From contig JAPPNU010000062.1 in the NCBI GenBank assembly GCA_028873695.1, positions 321,057 to 363,140 of the forward strand: DNA of 42,084 bases. Direction: 5' to 3'. Below are positions 16,807-27,100 of this stretch, in pieces. The position numbers were made by a program, and so were the translations under genes. The notes under the pieces were generated by a model. The model was not told where the DNA came from and ran no database searches. It worked only from the letters and a program-made list of their open reading frames with translations. Each line of letters opens with the position of its first letter. The stretch's first letter is position 1. The DNA comes from Gemmatimonadota bacterium (lineage in GTDB: Bacteria; Latescibacterota; UBA2968; GCA-2709665).

Positions 16807-17937
16807 ATGTTTACCGTATTTCTGATTGCGCCGGTATTTATCGTGGTGCTGCTGGGTCCCGCGTCGGCCATGGCGTCGGAGGGTAAGAGTCCGATACTTC
16901 CGTTTCGTACGATGCCCGTACCCGAAGATCTGGAGATTTCGCCCGAAGAGGACCTGGGATTCCTGGAGGAAGTGCTGAACAGCATCTTCCCGGACGGCAC
17001 TGACGGATTGACCGGCGAACAGAAGGGGATCGCGATACTGCGTTACGCGTCATCCGCGCTGGAACTGAAGAACAACGGCGGATCCGCCACTAAGATCATA
17101 AAGGAGGGCCATGCGATCTGCGGCGGGCTCTCGCACGTGCTCCGGGTCCTCTGCCGGATGGTGGGGCTGCCTTCCCGGTATATCGGCGCTTTCAATCTCC
17201 GTCCGATCATGGGAAGCCATGCCATCAGCGAAGTGTACTACGACGGCAAATGGCATTTGCTGGACCCCACGTTCGGCCTGTTCTTCTATTCGAAGAAGGC
17301 GTATGACGGTACGGGAGAAATCGCGTCATTCCACGATCTCGTGATGGAACCGGACCACTGGACGGCCTTGAAGGTGGTCGAACGGCCCTGGATCGGCCGG
17401 TACGACGAGACGGTCCGGTCTCACGGGGTTGCGGCCGTGGAGGCGGACTACCTGAAGGACAGGTACAGGACGCCGATCCTGGACCTCTACCGCATATACC
17501 TGGCGGAGACGTTCCCGATCGCCTATGGACACAGCGACCCGGTATCCTATCCGGTAGACGCGGACCTGTCGGCGCAGGAAGAGATGCGGATCGGCGAGGC
17601 GGACGGGAACTCCAGCGACGTGCTGAGGATGGTGACGAACGGGTCCGCTTACGTGGGCGGTCACTACCTGGGCGGTTCGTATCCGCCCGGTTTTCACACC
17701 TGGTCCATCAGGACGCCCGGACCGTGTCGTCTGCGCATCGAGTATTTCAGTACGCAGGACGACCCGCCCGGCCTCAAGCTTTCTCCACTGAAAGCAGCGC
17801 GAATCATCTCCGTTCACACGGACGGGAGAAAGGTCGTCCTGGACCTTTTGGCGTTGGGGCCGGAGGTGATCGTGTCGGTCCATTGCCCTGAAGGCACGTT
17901 TTCCGTGGATGCGGTCCGGGCGGCGCGTGTGCGCTGA
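16807..17937 (+). CDS. Secreted transglutaminase-like superfamily protein
   Basis: This 376-residue protein has a signal peptide (about 1-24, hydrophobic core VFLIAPVFIVVLLGP then SAMAS). The transglutaminase-like Cys-His-Asp triad is probably C105 (HAICGGLSHV), H138 (MGSHAISEVYY) and D153 (LLDPTFG), so the catalytic core covers about 95-165. The remaining 200 residues are not recognised but look beta-rich at the C-terminus. The start at 16807 has GGAGG close upstream and fits the promoter; the frame is open back to 16666, but that would include the promoter. Family members are mostly proteases or peptidoglycan or amide hydrolases. The next gene follows 58 bases later and is probably cotranscribed. 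Confidence 0.78.
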   Translation: MFTVFLIAPVFIVVLLGPASAMASEGKSPILPFRTMPVPEDLEISPEEDLGFLEEVLNSIFPDGTDGLTGEQKGIAILRYASSALELKNNGGSATKIIKEGHAICGGLSHVLRVLCRMVGLPSRYIGAFNLRPIMGSHAISEVYYDGKWHLLDPTFGLFFYSKKAYDGTGEIASFHDLVMEPDHWTALKVVERPWIGRYDETVRSHGVAAVEADYLKDRYRTPILDLYRIYLAETFPIAYGHSDPVSYPVDADLSAQEEMRIGEADGNSSDVLRMVTNGSAYVGGHYLGGSYPPGFHTWSIRTPGPCRLRIEYFSTQDDPPGLKLSPLKAARIISVHTDGRKVVLDLLALGPEVIVSVHCPEGTFSVDAVRAARVR

Positions 17938-17995
17938 ATGGACGCACCCGCAACGGGATATCGTTCGCGAGACCTTGCCATAATGGAGTCTGGAT

Positions 17996-20506
17996 ATGAT
18001 TCGGATTCTGCGTGAGGAACGTCCCCGGCTCTACCGTCCGGCCGACGATCCGCAGTACAGGTTCAAACCGCCGGAGGACGAGGCGCGAAGGCATATTCTG
18101 GGAAACATTCTTGCGGACTGCGAAGAATACCTTACGCAGCGTCCGTGGAAGCGGATCCCCGAACGTCCTGACAGCCCGCACCCTTATCACCAGCTGTACC
18201 TCACGTTCTACACGGGAATGCACGCGACGGCGCTTATGGAGAACTACGCGTTCGCGTGGCGGCTGACGGGAGACCCGCGTTGGCTGAAGCGAGCGAGAGA
18301 CTGGCTGCGGGCGGCGGCGGATTGGGAACACAGTGACCGCGTGGAGGAGCATTTCTATACGGCAAACCGGTATATGCAGGCATTTGCGCTCTCGCTGGAT
18401 CTGCTCGACGACGCGTTACCGGACGTTGAGAAAGAACGCGCGACCGCGTGCCTCGTCCGGTTGATGGAGCGCTGGTGGCCCGACGTGGAACGCTCCAGGC
18501 ATTCATCGGACGGACGGCACCACGCCGTGGTCGATAACGGGCATTTCGGCGTGGCGGCTTTGCATCTGCTGGGCGCCCATCCCGATGCGGAGGCGTGGGT
18601 GGCGGCCGTAATCGACCGGTTTCACAGCGGGGTGATGCCGCATGGCTGCGGGCGGGACGGCGAGCCGGGCGACGGCGCCTCTTTCTGGCCATGGGAGAAT
18701 CTCTGGATGCTTCACTTCGCCGACGCGTTGAAGAACGTAACGGGAGAGGATCTTTACAAGGAATTCCCCAATCGCCTGAAACGGCCCCTGAAGTGGTTCC
18801 GTTACCACCTGGCGCCGCCGGAGCTGATCGAAGACAGGCTATATTATCCGCAGAATGCCAACGTGATAACGGGCAGCCAACTCAATGCATGTTCGGTGAC
18901 CCTGCTTCGCCTGGCGCAGGAGGCGGGAGACGGGGAGATGCGAGATGCGGCGCTCGGCGATCCCAGACTCGGGAGGCTCTACAGATTCGGGATGGGCGTG
19001 AAGGGCACCACGGCCGAATGCATGGTCTCATACGGTCCGTACGCGTACTGCTACTGCGATCCGGCGTTCCGGCCGTCGCGTCGCCGGGAGGAATGGCCGC
19101 TTTCCAGGACGTTCATGCGGGCGCACTACGGCGAGGCCGGGCTCCTGCGCAGCGGATGGGACACGGACGCGGTCGTCTGCAGCGTGACGGGATACAAGGG
19201 CGGGGGCGCCCACGGGTATCTGAACCTGCACGCGCAGTGGTCCGGACATCCGGTACTGAAGTCGATCTCCGCGGAAGAAGCGCAGCCGGTGGCCTGCGGG
19301 AGTCTTCCCTTCGTGGGCGGACAGAACGAGATCGTCGCGTTCCTGAAGCGGTTGAAAAAGGATGAGCGTTTCGACCGGCTGCGCGTCCGCTCGGTTCGAA
19401 CGGACCAGGAATACTGGCTGCTGAAAGGGGGGTCTCCAATCCTGGTGACGGCTCTGAGACGGCGCCGCCGCGGGGTGAAGTTGACGCGGCGACGGGGTGA
19501 GGGATTCGCGCAACTGAATGGGCGAGACTATCTGCAGTACGAACGTGGACCGTACTTCAATCCCAGAGCAGGTGAATTGAGGATGCGTTTCCGGCTGAAT
19601 GGCGAGAACCGTGAAAAAGGCCCCAGGGCCCTATTCAATACGGGAATCGGCGTGGGGCGCGTGATGGGAAACCGGGTGAACAATTACTCGCTGGCGATAA
19701 TGGAAGGCAACGCGCTCACGTTCGTCGTACAGAGCCAGCGGAATACGTCGGTCGAGGTAACGTCGCCTGCGAAAATCGAACCTGGAAGGTGGCACGATGC
19801 GGCAATCCGGTGGGGCGGGTTCAACCGGCGGGGAGACCGGCCGTTCATCGAGATCGAAGTCGACGGCCGCCGGAACCGATTCGACGATCCCGCGGTTTTC
19901 GGAGAACTGGGCGTGGATTCGCAGAACCTCGAATCGCGCGACGAGCCCAGGACGTTCTACATCAAATCGAATACGGTCCTGGCCTTCGGCGGCGCGGTCC
20001 AGATGCCCGGGACGGGGTTGAAATGCGACCTCGGCATGCTGGACCTGAGATGCTCCGGCCGCCGGCGATTGACGGTGGATTTCGAGACGGACATGGGTCC
20101 TGAAACGGGCAGCGCGGCGATGGGTTGGAAGTTGAACCCGGTGGACTTGCGGGACGTGCGGTCAGACCTGGCGCAGTTCGGTGCGGGCGAGCGGACTGTC
20201 GACGTCCTGCCGCTCTTCGGTGAGGAAGCCGGATTCGAGCAGGAGGAGGTCCCCTTCGCACCCGCCGGACTGGCAGCCGGGAGCCTGAAGAGCTTTGTCC
20301 CGGGCGGACGGGACCCCAGCACGCGCGTGCTGCTGTCGACCCCCGGAGACGTCCTGGTCTTCGCGTTCGTGGATCACCGCCTGAACCCACAGGTATCGAG
20401 GCACGAGTGCGGATTCGAGATCCGGGCGGGCAACGATCGATACGCGTTCGACGTCAATAGAACCGGTGAGGATATCCTCACCATGCGCGCCGCCAAGACG
20501 ACGTGA
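17996..20506 (+). CDS. Heparinase II/III-like protein with embedded LamG-like domain
   Basis: This protein has 836 residues. The first about 370 are alpha-helical with repeated Trp/Tyr/His-rich motifs (HHAVVDNGHFGVAALHLLG, FWPWENLWMLHF, LYYPQNANVITGSQLNAC), fitting an alpha/alpha-toroid as in heparinase and alginate lyases. Around 400-425, GGGAHGYLNLHAQWSGHPVL resembles the HGH-type motif at the start of the lyase beta-sandwich. From about 520 to 640 a stretch reads like a concanavalin/LamG fold (YFNPRAGELRMRFRLNG, KIEPGRWHDAAIRW, IEIEVDGRR). No signal peptide is visible, which is odd for a polysaccharide lyase. Lyase activity is inferred, and the family call is moderate. Confidence 0.6.
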   Translation: MIRILREERPRLYRPADDPQYRFKPPEDEARRHILGNILADCEEYLTQRPWKRIPERPDSPHPYHQLYLTFYTGMHATALMENYAFAWRLTGDPRWLKRARDWLRAAADWEHSDRVEEHFYTANRYMQAFALSLDLLDDALPDVEKERATACLVRLMERWWPDVERSRHSSDGRHHAVVDNGHFGVAALHLLGAHPDAEAWVAAVIDRFHSGVMPHGCGRDGEPGDGASFWPWENLWMLHFADALKNVTGEDLYKEFPNRLKRPLKWFRYHLAPPELIEDRLYYPQNANVITGSQLNACSVTLLRLAQEAGDGEMRDAALGDPRLGRLYRFGMGVKGTTAECMVSYGPYAYCYCDPAFRPSRRREEWPLSRTFMRAHYGEAGLLRSGWDTDAVVCSVTGYKGGGAHGYLNLHAQWSGHPVLKSISAEEAQPVACGSLPFVGGQNEIVAFLKRLKKDERFDRLRVRSVRTDQEYWLLKGGSPILVTALRRRRRGVKLTRRRGEGFAQLNGRDYLQYERGPYFNPRAGELRMRFRLNGENREKGPRALFNTGIGVGRVMGNRVNNYSLAIMEGNALTFVVQSQRNTSVEVTSPAKIEPGRWHDAAIRWGGFNRRGDRPFIEIEVDGRRNRFDDPAVFGELGVDSQNLESRDEPRTFYIKSNTVLAFGGAVQMPGTGLKCDLGMLDLRCSGRRRLTVDFETDMGPETGSAAMGWKLNPVDLRDVRSDLAQFGAGERTVDVLPLFGEEAGFEQEEVPFAPAGLAAGSLKSFVPGGRDPSTRVLLSTPGDVLVFAFVDHRLNPQVSRHECGFEIRAGNDRYAFDVNRTGEDILTMRAAKTT

Positions 20507-20554
20507 CGGGCACTTCCAAATCGCTGATTTTGTCCTTCCGATCCAGTGCCCGTC
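20505..20554. repeat. 10-bp perfect inverted repeat at the heparinase-like stop codon
   Basis: GACGGGCACT (20505-20514) and its exact complement AGTGCCCGTC (20545-20554) enclose 30 bases. The left arm overlaps the stop codon. It could form a 3'-end hairpin, but no T-run follows, so it is not a classic terminator. Confidence 0.45.
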
Positions 20555-20558
20555 GCTG

Positions 20559-20584
20559 TGTAGGGGCGTCCCTTGTGGGCGCCC
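20559..20584. repeat. REP-like palindrome, copy 1
   Basis: TGTAG then GGGCGTCC, CTTGT and GGGCGCCC. Two GC-rich arms separated by CTTGT form a short hairpin. It is shared nearly exactly with the copies at 20642, 20904 and 21061. Confidence 0.75.
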
Positions 20585-20641
20585 TGCCTTTCGAAACGCC
20601 GTCATTGAACCTGCCAGTTTGCGCTACGTGATCCATCCCCG

Positions 20642-20667
20642 TGTAGGGGCGCCCCTTGTGGGCGCCC
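20642..20667. repeat. REP-like palindrome, copy 2
   Basis: TGTAG then GGGCGCCC, CTTGT and GGGCGCCC. This is the most symmetrical copy, with both arms identical and self-complementary. Confidence 0.75.
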
Positions 20668-20701
20668 GCTCTTCACCATCCGTTCAACGCCAATCACCGA
20701 G

Positions 20702-20735
20702 CCGCTTTCCTCCAGAAGGAGAGCGGTGTTTTGTT
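20702..20735 (+). terminator. Probable intrinsic terminator
   Basis: CCGCTTTCCT and AGGAGAGCGG pair over 10 bases with a single mismatch around a short CCAGA loop. TGTTTTGTT follows. It would end the 16807-20506 transcript before the next promoter at 20777. Confidence 0.55.
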
Positions 20736-20776
20736 GGCTGCCACTCACGCACACTTACTTGAACCTGATTTTCGAC

Positions 20777-20805
20777 TTGACCCGTTTCGTCACGTACCTT
20801 ATTTC
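20777..20805 (+). promoter_or_regulatory. Promoter, probably for the LRR-metalloprotease gene
   Basis: TTGACC at 20777-20782, 17 bases, TATTTC at 20800-20805. The only downstream gene is the LRR protein, about 340 bases away, so the leader would be long and contain two REP-like hairpins. An unseen closer promoter is possible. Confidence 0.5.
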
Positions 20806-20903
20806 ATTGATAATAAAAGCCACATCATCTGGTTGCGCCTGAAGAATATAACCGCGCGCTCGCGCCGTATACCCATGCTTTGCACGGCGTTGATCCGGAC
20901 ACT

Positions 20904-20929
20904 TGTAGGGGCGTCCCTTGTGGGCGCCC
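20904..20929. repeat. REP-like palindrome, copy 3
   Basis: Identical to copy 1 over TGTAG-GGGCGTCC-CTTGT-GGGCGCCC. It lies between the putative promoter and the LRR gene. Confidence 0.75.
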
Positions 20930-21060
20930 GACATCCAGAATGTGGTCTCGACATACTTTGAACCAGATGATGCGTGGTCATTGAGCTTGTCGAAATGCCC
21001 GCAGAAAAAAAACGCGGACGTTGCCGTGAACAGATCGCAGGTTGGGTTTTTCGCCTTGCC

Positions 21061-21082
21061 GGGGCGTCCCTTGTGGGCGCCC
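21061..21082. repeat. REP-like palindrome, copy 4
   Basis: The core GGGCGTCC-CTTGT-GGGCGCCC is conserved but the leading TGTA is lost. It ends about 70 bases before the LRR gene start. Confidence 0.7.
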
Positions 21083-21154
21083 GGGTTTCAGCGGTTGTAG
21101 CGCCTGTATCGCTTTTTGCGAACCTGCGACATCAATATCAGGTATGAGGTCTCA

Positions 21155-24100
21155 TTGTCCGGACGTCTAATAAAGCGGACCTGGGTACGATCCGCAGGAC
21201 AGGGAACGAAATCCACCTGGATTTTCGTCGTCGTGTCCCTGTCCGTGTTGATCTCCCTTGGATCGCTCTATTCCCAGGAACGTTCGCCGCATTCCGCCGG
21301 TTCACCGGACTTCGACGGGAACGGAACGGTCGGCTTCAGCGATTTTGTTCTGCTCGCCGAGGCATTCGGGTCGGTAACTGGAGACGCAGGATATGATGGG
21401 CGGTTTGATCTGAACGGGAACGGCGCGGTCGGATTCGATGATTTCGTGATCTTTGCAAGTCGTTTCGGTGACAAAGTCCCCGTCTATGGTGGAGACCGGG
21501 ACGTATTGGTCGCGCTGTACGAGGCGACGGATGGTCCCAATTGGACGAACAACGCCAACTGGTTGACAGACACGGACCTTTCAACCTGGCATGGCGTCGG
21601 CGTTCACAACGGTCGCGTCACCGCTCTTGTTCTGACCGACAATAACCTATCGGGGACGATACCTGCTGAACTGGGAAAATTGACGCATCTCGATTCCCTG
21701 TCGCTCGACTACAATCAGTTAACCGGTACGATTCCACAAGAACTGGGCCAACTCACCGATCTCAAGGGATTGGACCTTGTTTCCAACGGTTTGACGGGGG
21801 CGATACCCGGGGATCTGGGCCAGCTCGTCAATCTGCGAACTCTCCGCCTTTCGTTTAACCAGTTGTCAGGTGAAATACCTTCGGGATTGGGACTGCTGCG
21901 CGATCTCCGAGACTTGAGTTTTTTCGGGAACCAATTAACGGGAGAGATCCCGCCAGAGATTGGTCAACTCACCCAACTCGAAAACTTGAACCTCTCGGTA
22001 AATCAACTAATCGGAAGAATGCCGAAAGAACTGGGCCAACTCACGAATCTGAAAAGGCTGAGCCTTTTCAACAACCGGTTGACTGAAAATATCCCACCGG
22101 AGATTGGAAGCCTTGACCGCCTTACACGGTTGAACCTTGCCGGGAATGATCTGAGTGAAACGATCCCAGTTACGCTGGGTCAACTGACGAATCTGGAGGA
22201 GTTGTATCTTGGCGATAATGAGTTGACGGGTCCGATCCCCGCCGAACTCGGAGGACTAACCGCTCTCACAGAGTTACGCCTGAACGGGAACAATCTGACC
22301 GGGACGATCCCAAATACACTTGGAGGACTCGCGAATCTGGAGAAATTGTATCTTGGCAACAGTGAATTGACGGGGTCGATTCCGGCCGAACTCGGAAAAC
22401 TCACCGATCTGGCAGAGTTGCATCTGAACGTGAATAAACTGACAGCGACGATTCCGGCGGAGCTGGGGGAGTTAGCCAACCTGACGCAGTTGAGTCTCGC
22501 CGGAAATGAGTTGGCGGGAATGATCCCGGGTGAACTGGGCCGCCTCACCGAACTCACACGGCTGGACCTTTCCCGAAATCAGTTGACCGGACCGATCCCC
22601 GGTGAACTGGGCCAACTCTCGAACCTGACAGCGTTGCGCCTGAATTCAAACGACGACTTGTTTGGACCGCTGCCCCGATCATTCGGCAAACTCACTCTGA
22701 AGACGCTCATGTTGCAGGACACGCAGGTATGCATACCTGCGAGTTCGGATTTCCAGGCCTGGTTCGAGAAAATACCGGACAGGGAAGTCAATGCACAATG
22801 TTCCGATCTGGAACGGGCGGCTTTGTCGGCGTTGTACAACGCGACTGACGGACGAAACTGGGGAGACGGGACCAACTGGTTGAGCGACAAGCCTCTGGGC
22901 GAATGGCAGGGCGTGACCACCGATGCAGACGGTCGGGTAATCAAACTGGACCTGCAACAAAACAACCTGCGGGGAGCTGTACCCCACCACCTGGCAGGGT
23001 TGACCGGTCTCAAGACGCTGGATCTCTCCTCCAACGCCGCGCTGACCGGACCGTTGCCCGCAGAGCTGCCACGTGTTGCCCTGGATTCCCTGGTGTTGTA
23101 CGGAACACAGCTGTGCGCGCCATCGCGGGCGGATTTCCAGGCGTGGTTCAATCGGATACCCTACACGACCGAAGTTGCACGCTGTACTGACACGCAGGGT
23201 GATTACTATGCTTTGATGGCGCTGTATAGCGGGACGGGAGGATCGAACTGGACGAACGCGAACAATTGGGCGAGTTCGGCGTCGTTGGGCGAATGGCACG
23301 GCGTTACCACCAATGCCGAGGGAAGGGTGACCGAACTGTTCCTGTTAGACAACAACCTTCGGGGGACCATACCTCGCCAGTTGGGTCAGTTGTCACATCT
23401 CACGTCGCTGAATCTTAACGGCAATCAGTTATCAGGACGGATTCCGCCCGAACTTGCGGAACTCACCAATCTAACGGAGTTGATTCTCAGCTACAATCAG
23501 TTAACGGGAAAGTTACCGAAAGAACTTGGGAATCTCGCCAATCTCGAAGACATGATCCTCGACAATAATGACCTGGCGGGAGGGATCCCTCTGGAGCTGG
23601 GACAGCTTACAATGCTTGAAAGCCTGTCCCTGAACAACAATGATCTGAACGGACGAATCCCGGTCGAACTTGGAAATATCACCAACCTCACGAGACTTAG
23701 CATTAACGGGAATCAACTGACGGGAGAGATACCACCGGAACTGGCGCAACTAACGAGTCTTGAGGATTTGTCTCTATTCGAAAATCAGCTGGCGGGGAAG
23801 ATACCGTCCGAACTGGGGCAACTCTCTAATCTTGAAGAATTGAATCTTTCCAGGAATAATCTGGTTGGAGAAATCCCGCCGGAACTCGGACAACTTTCCA
23901 ATCTCGAAACGCTGAACCTTAACGTTAATCAAATCTCGGGAACAATACCGAAGGAAATGGGCAAACTGGCGAACCTGAAAAGACTGCGATTCTTCGGTAA
24001 TCGGCTAACGGGAAGTATTCCGCCAGAGATTGGACAACTCACCGACCTCACTTGGCTGGACTTTACTGGGAACGAGCTTACAGGGATGATACCGCCGGAG

Positions 24101-27100
24101 TTGGGGCAACTCGCGAATCTGAAATCATTGAGTCTTTTTGGGAATCAGTTGACAGGCAATATTCCGCGGGAGCTTGGCCAACTCACCAATCTCACGAGTT
24201 TGAGTCTTACAGGCAACGAACTGACGGGACCTATACCGTTGGAGTTGAGCCAACTCACCGGTCTCACTCAATTGGACCTTAGCGGTAACAATCTGACGGG
24301 GCCGATCCCGGGCAACCTTAGCCAACTCAGGGACCTCGCAAAGTTGGGACTTGACGGGAATGAGTTGACAGGAAGGATCCCACCGGAACTTGGCCGGCTC
24401 ACCAGCCTCGCCGAGTTGTGGCTTACGTGGAACCAGCTTACCGGGCCGATACCGGGGGAACTGGGTGGACTCGCCAAACTCGAAAAGCTGCAGCTTTTTG
24501 AGAATCAGCTGTCGGGACAGATACCGGGTGAGTTGGGTCGGCTCGTCAACCTCACAGACCTGGGACTAAGCGGGAATAATTTGACTGGGACAATTCCGGT
24601 CGAACTGGGTCAACTCACCAACCTCACAGAGTTAAGCCTCTATAGGAATCAATTGTCGGGAAAGATTCCGGGTGAGCTGGGCCAGCTCACGAAACTCTCA
24701 GAGCTACACTTATCTGATAATGACGGCCTCACCGGTCCATTGCCCCAATCCTTCACCAGCCTGAATCTGAAGCGGTTTGAATTTCAAGGCACTCGATTGT
24801 GCGTACCCTCTTCCACGGAATTCCAGGAATGGCTCGATGCGATACCGACGAAAGTCACCAGTTCTCAATGTGCCGATCCTGAACGGGATGCTCTGGTCGC
24901 GCTCTACAACGGCGCGGATGGCCAAAACTGGGACAATAAAACGAACTGGTTGAGCGGCACGCATCTGGGGGAATGGTACGGTGTGAAGACCGATGCCGAG
25001 GGTCGCGTGACCGAACTGAACCTGAGGGCAAACAACCTTCGGGGATCGATTCCATACCAATTGGGCGGGCTGTCCCACCTTAGATCTCTTGATCTTTCCT
25101 CTAATGCCGGCCTGTCCGGACCAATGCCCTCAGGACTCACGCGCCTCAACCTGGATTCCCTTGCTCTGGACGGTACGAAGCTATGTACGGCACCCAACGA
25201 GGAATTTGACGCATGGCTCAGAGGGATAGACAACAAGACCGATATTGACCGCTGTACCGACACGCGCGTAGATTATTATGCTTTGGTGGAACTCTACAAC
25301 GGAACGGATGGATCGAACTGGACGAATTCAACAAACTGGGCAAGTGCGGCCCCATTGAACGACTGGCACGGTGTAACGACGGATTCCGGTGGACGCGTGA
25401 CCGAACTGGATTTAAAAGAAAACAGCCTGCGGGGGACGATACCGAAGGAATTGGGACAGTTGAATCATCTCGCATCCCTGAGTCTAAATGACAATCAACT
25501 GACGGGTGAGATCCCGCCTGAACTGGGACAACTTACCAGTCTCACGACGCTGAACCTCGGGAAGAATCAGCTGACGGGAGGAATCCCACCAGCACTTGGT
25601 GAGCTCGCCAGGCTAACGTCCCTGGATCTTTTCGCAAATATACTGAAGGGCGAGATCCCGCCCGAACTGGGCGGCCTTGGCGATCTCACTTCTCTGAATC
25701 TCTTTGTGAATTCGTTATCGGGGGAGATCCCGCCCGAGCTTGGACAGTTGACCAACCTCGAAACGCTGCGTCTTTCGAATAACAATCTGAGTGGCACGAT
25801 TCCACCGGCGTTTGGCATGTTGAACAATCTTACATGGTTACTTCTTGACTCTAATGAATTAACGGGGCCGATCCCTTCGGAGCTCGGACGGCTTACCAAT
25901 CTCGAACGATTGAATCTTCTAGACAACCGGCTGACCGGTACATTACCCCCTGAACTGACACGACTTACGAATCTAACGAAACTTGATCTGGCCTCGAATC
26001 AGTTGACGGGGACGATACCCGCGGAACTGGGACAACTCACCGAGCTCTACAATCTGCACCTTTCAGGGAATCAGTTGACGGGAGTGATTCCACCGGAACT
26101 GGGACAACTCACCAATCTAGTCAAACTGGATCTCGCCCGGAATCAGTTGACGGGCGGGGTGCCCCGGGAACTGGGCAAGTTGATCGATCTCAGATTCCTT
26201 TACCTTTACGAGAATCAGTTGTCGGAAGGGATTCCGCCGGAACTGGGGCGACTTGGGAATCTCACGGTGTTGAACATGGCCGAGAATCAGATAATCGAGG
26301 GGATCCCGGCGGAGCTGGGACAGTTGACCAATCTCGAGAGAATGAATCTCTCGAAAAACCAGTTGTCCGGTGGGATACCGGGGGAGTTGGGGCGCCTTTC
26401 GAGGCTCACATCGCTGGATCTCAGCGTCAACCGGCTGTCAGGCGAGGTACCTCCGGAACTCGGTGATCTCAGCAGTCTGCGTTCGTTGAACCTGGCCTTC
26501 AACGGCGCCCTATCGGGAACCCTTCCCCACTCAATCACCGGTCTCAAACTTGATGCCCTTCTATTGAATGAGACGCTCCTCTGTGCCCCTCAGGGAACTG
26601 GTTTCCACGCATGGATCAGCGGGATTTCGGATACCCGCGTGCCCAGTTGCGCCCGAACAGACAGGTCAACTGCCTACCTGACCCAGGTCACGCAATCGCT
26701 GGAATTTCCCGTACCTCTTGTGGCCGGCGAAGGCGCACTACTGCGCGTGTTCGTCACCGCGAATCCTGACGTGGATGCCGCAATGCCACCCGTGCGGGCT
26801 ACCTTTTTCCTGCATGGCGCCGAGGTGCATACGTCCGAGATCGTGGCTCAGGCGACGAGCATACCCTGGCAGGTCACCGAGGCGTCTCTATTGAATACGG
26901 GCAACTCGATCGTGCCGGGTTCGGTGGTCATGCCGGGACTGGAGATGGTCGTGGAGATCGATCCGGACCAGACGCTGAATCCATCTCTGAACATCGGGGG
27001 ACGTTTGCCCCGGACGGGCCGGACGGCAGTTGACGTGAGGTCAATTCCGCCCTTCGAACTGACGATGGTTCCGTACCTGTGGACCGAAAACCCGGACAGT

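Larger units (their letters stand above)
20507..21154. other. 648-base non-coding region with REP-like repeats, terminator and promoter
   Basis: No convincing gene is seen. The stretch contains an inverted repeat at the preceding stop, four copies of a GGGCGYCC palindrome, a hairpin plus T-rich tail at 20702-20735 and a promoter at 20777-20805. Short open frames here on both strands are built largely from the repeats and do not look like protein. Confidence 0.7.

Noticed and set aside
20656..20981. Short frames on both strands in the 20507-21154 gap
   Set aside because: They are built partly from REP-like copies, with no ribosome-binding site and no recognisable domain, including no REP-associated transposase motif.
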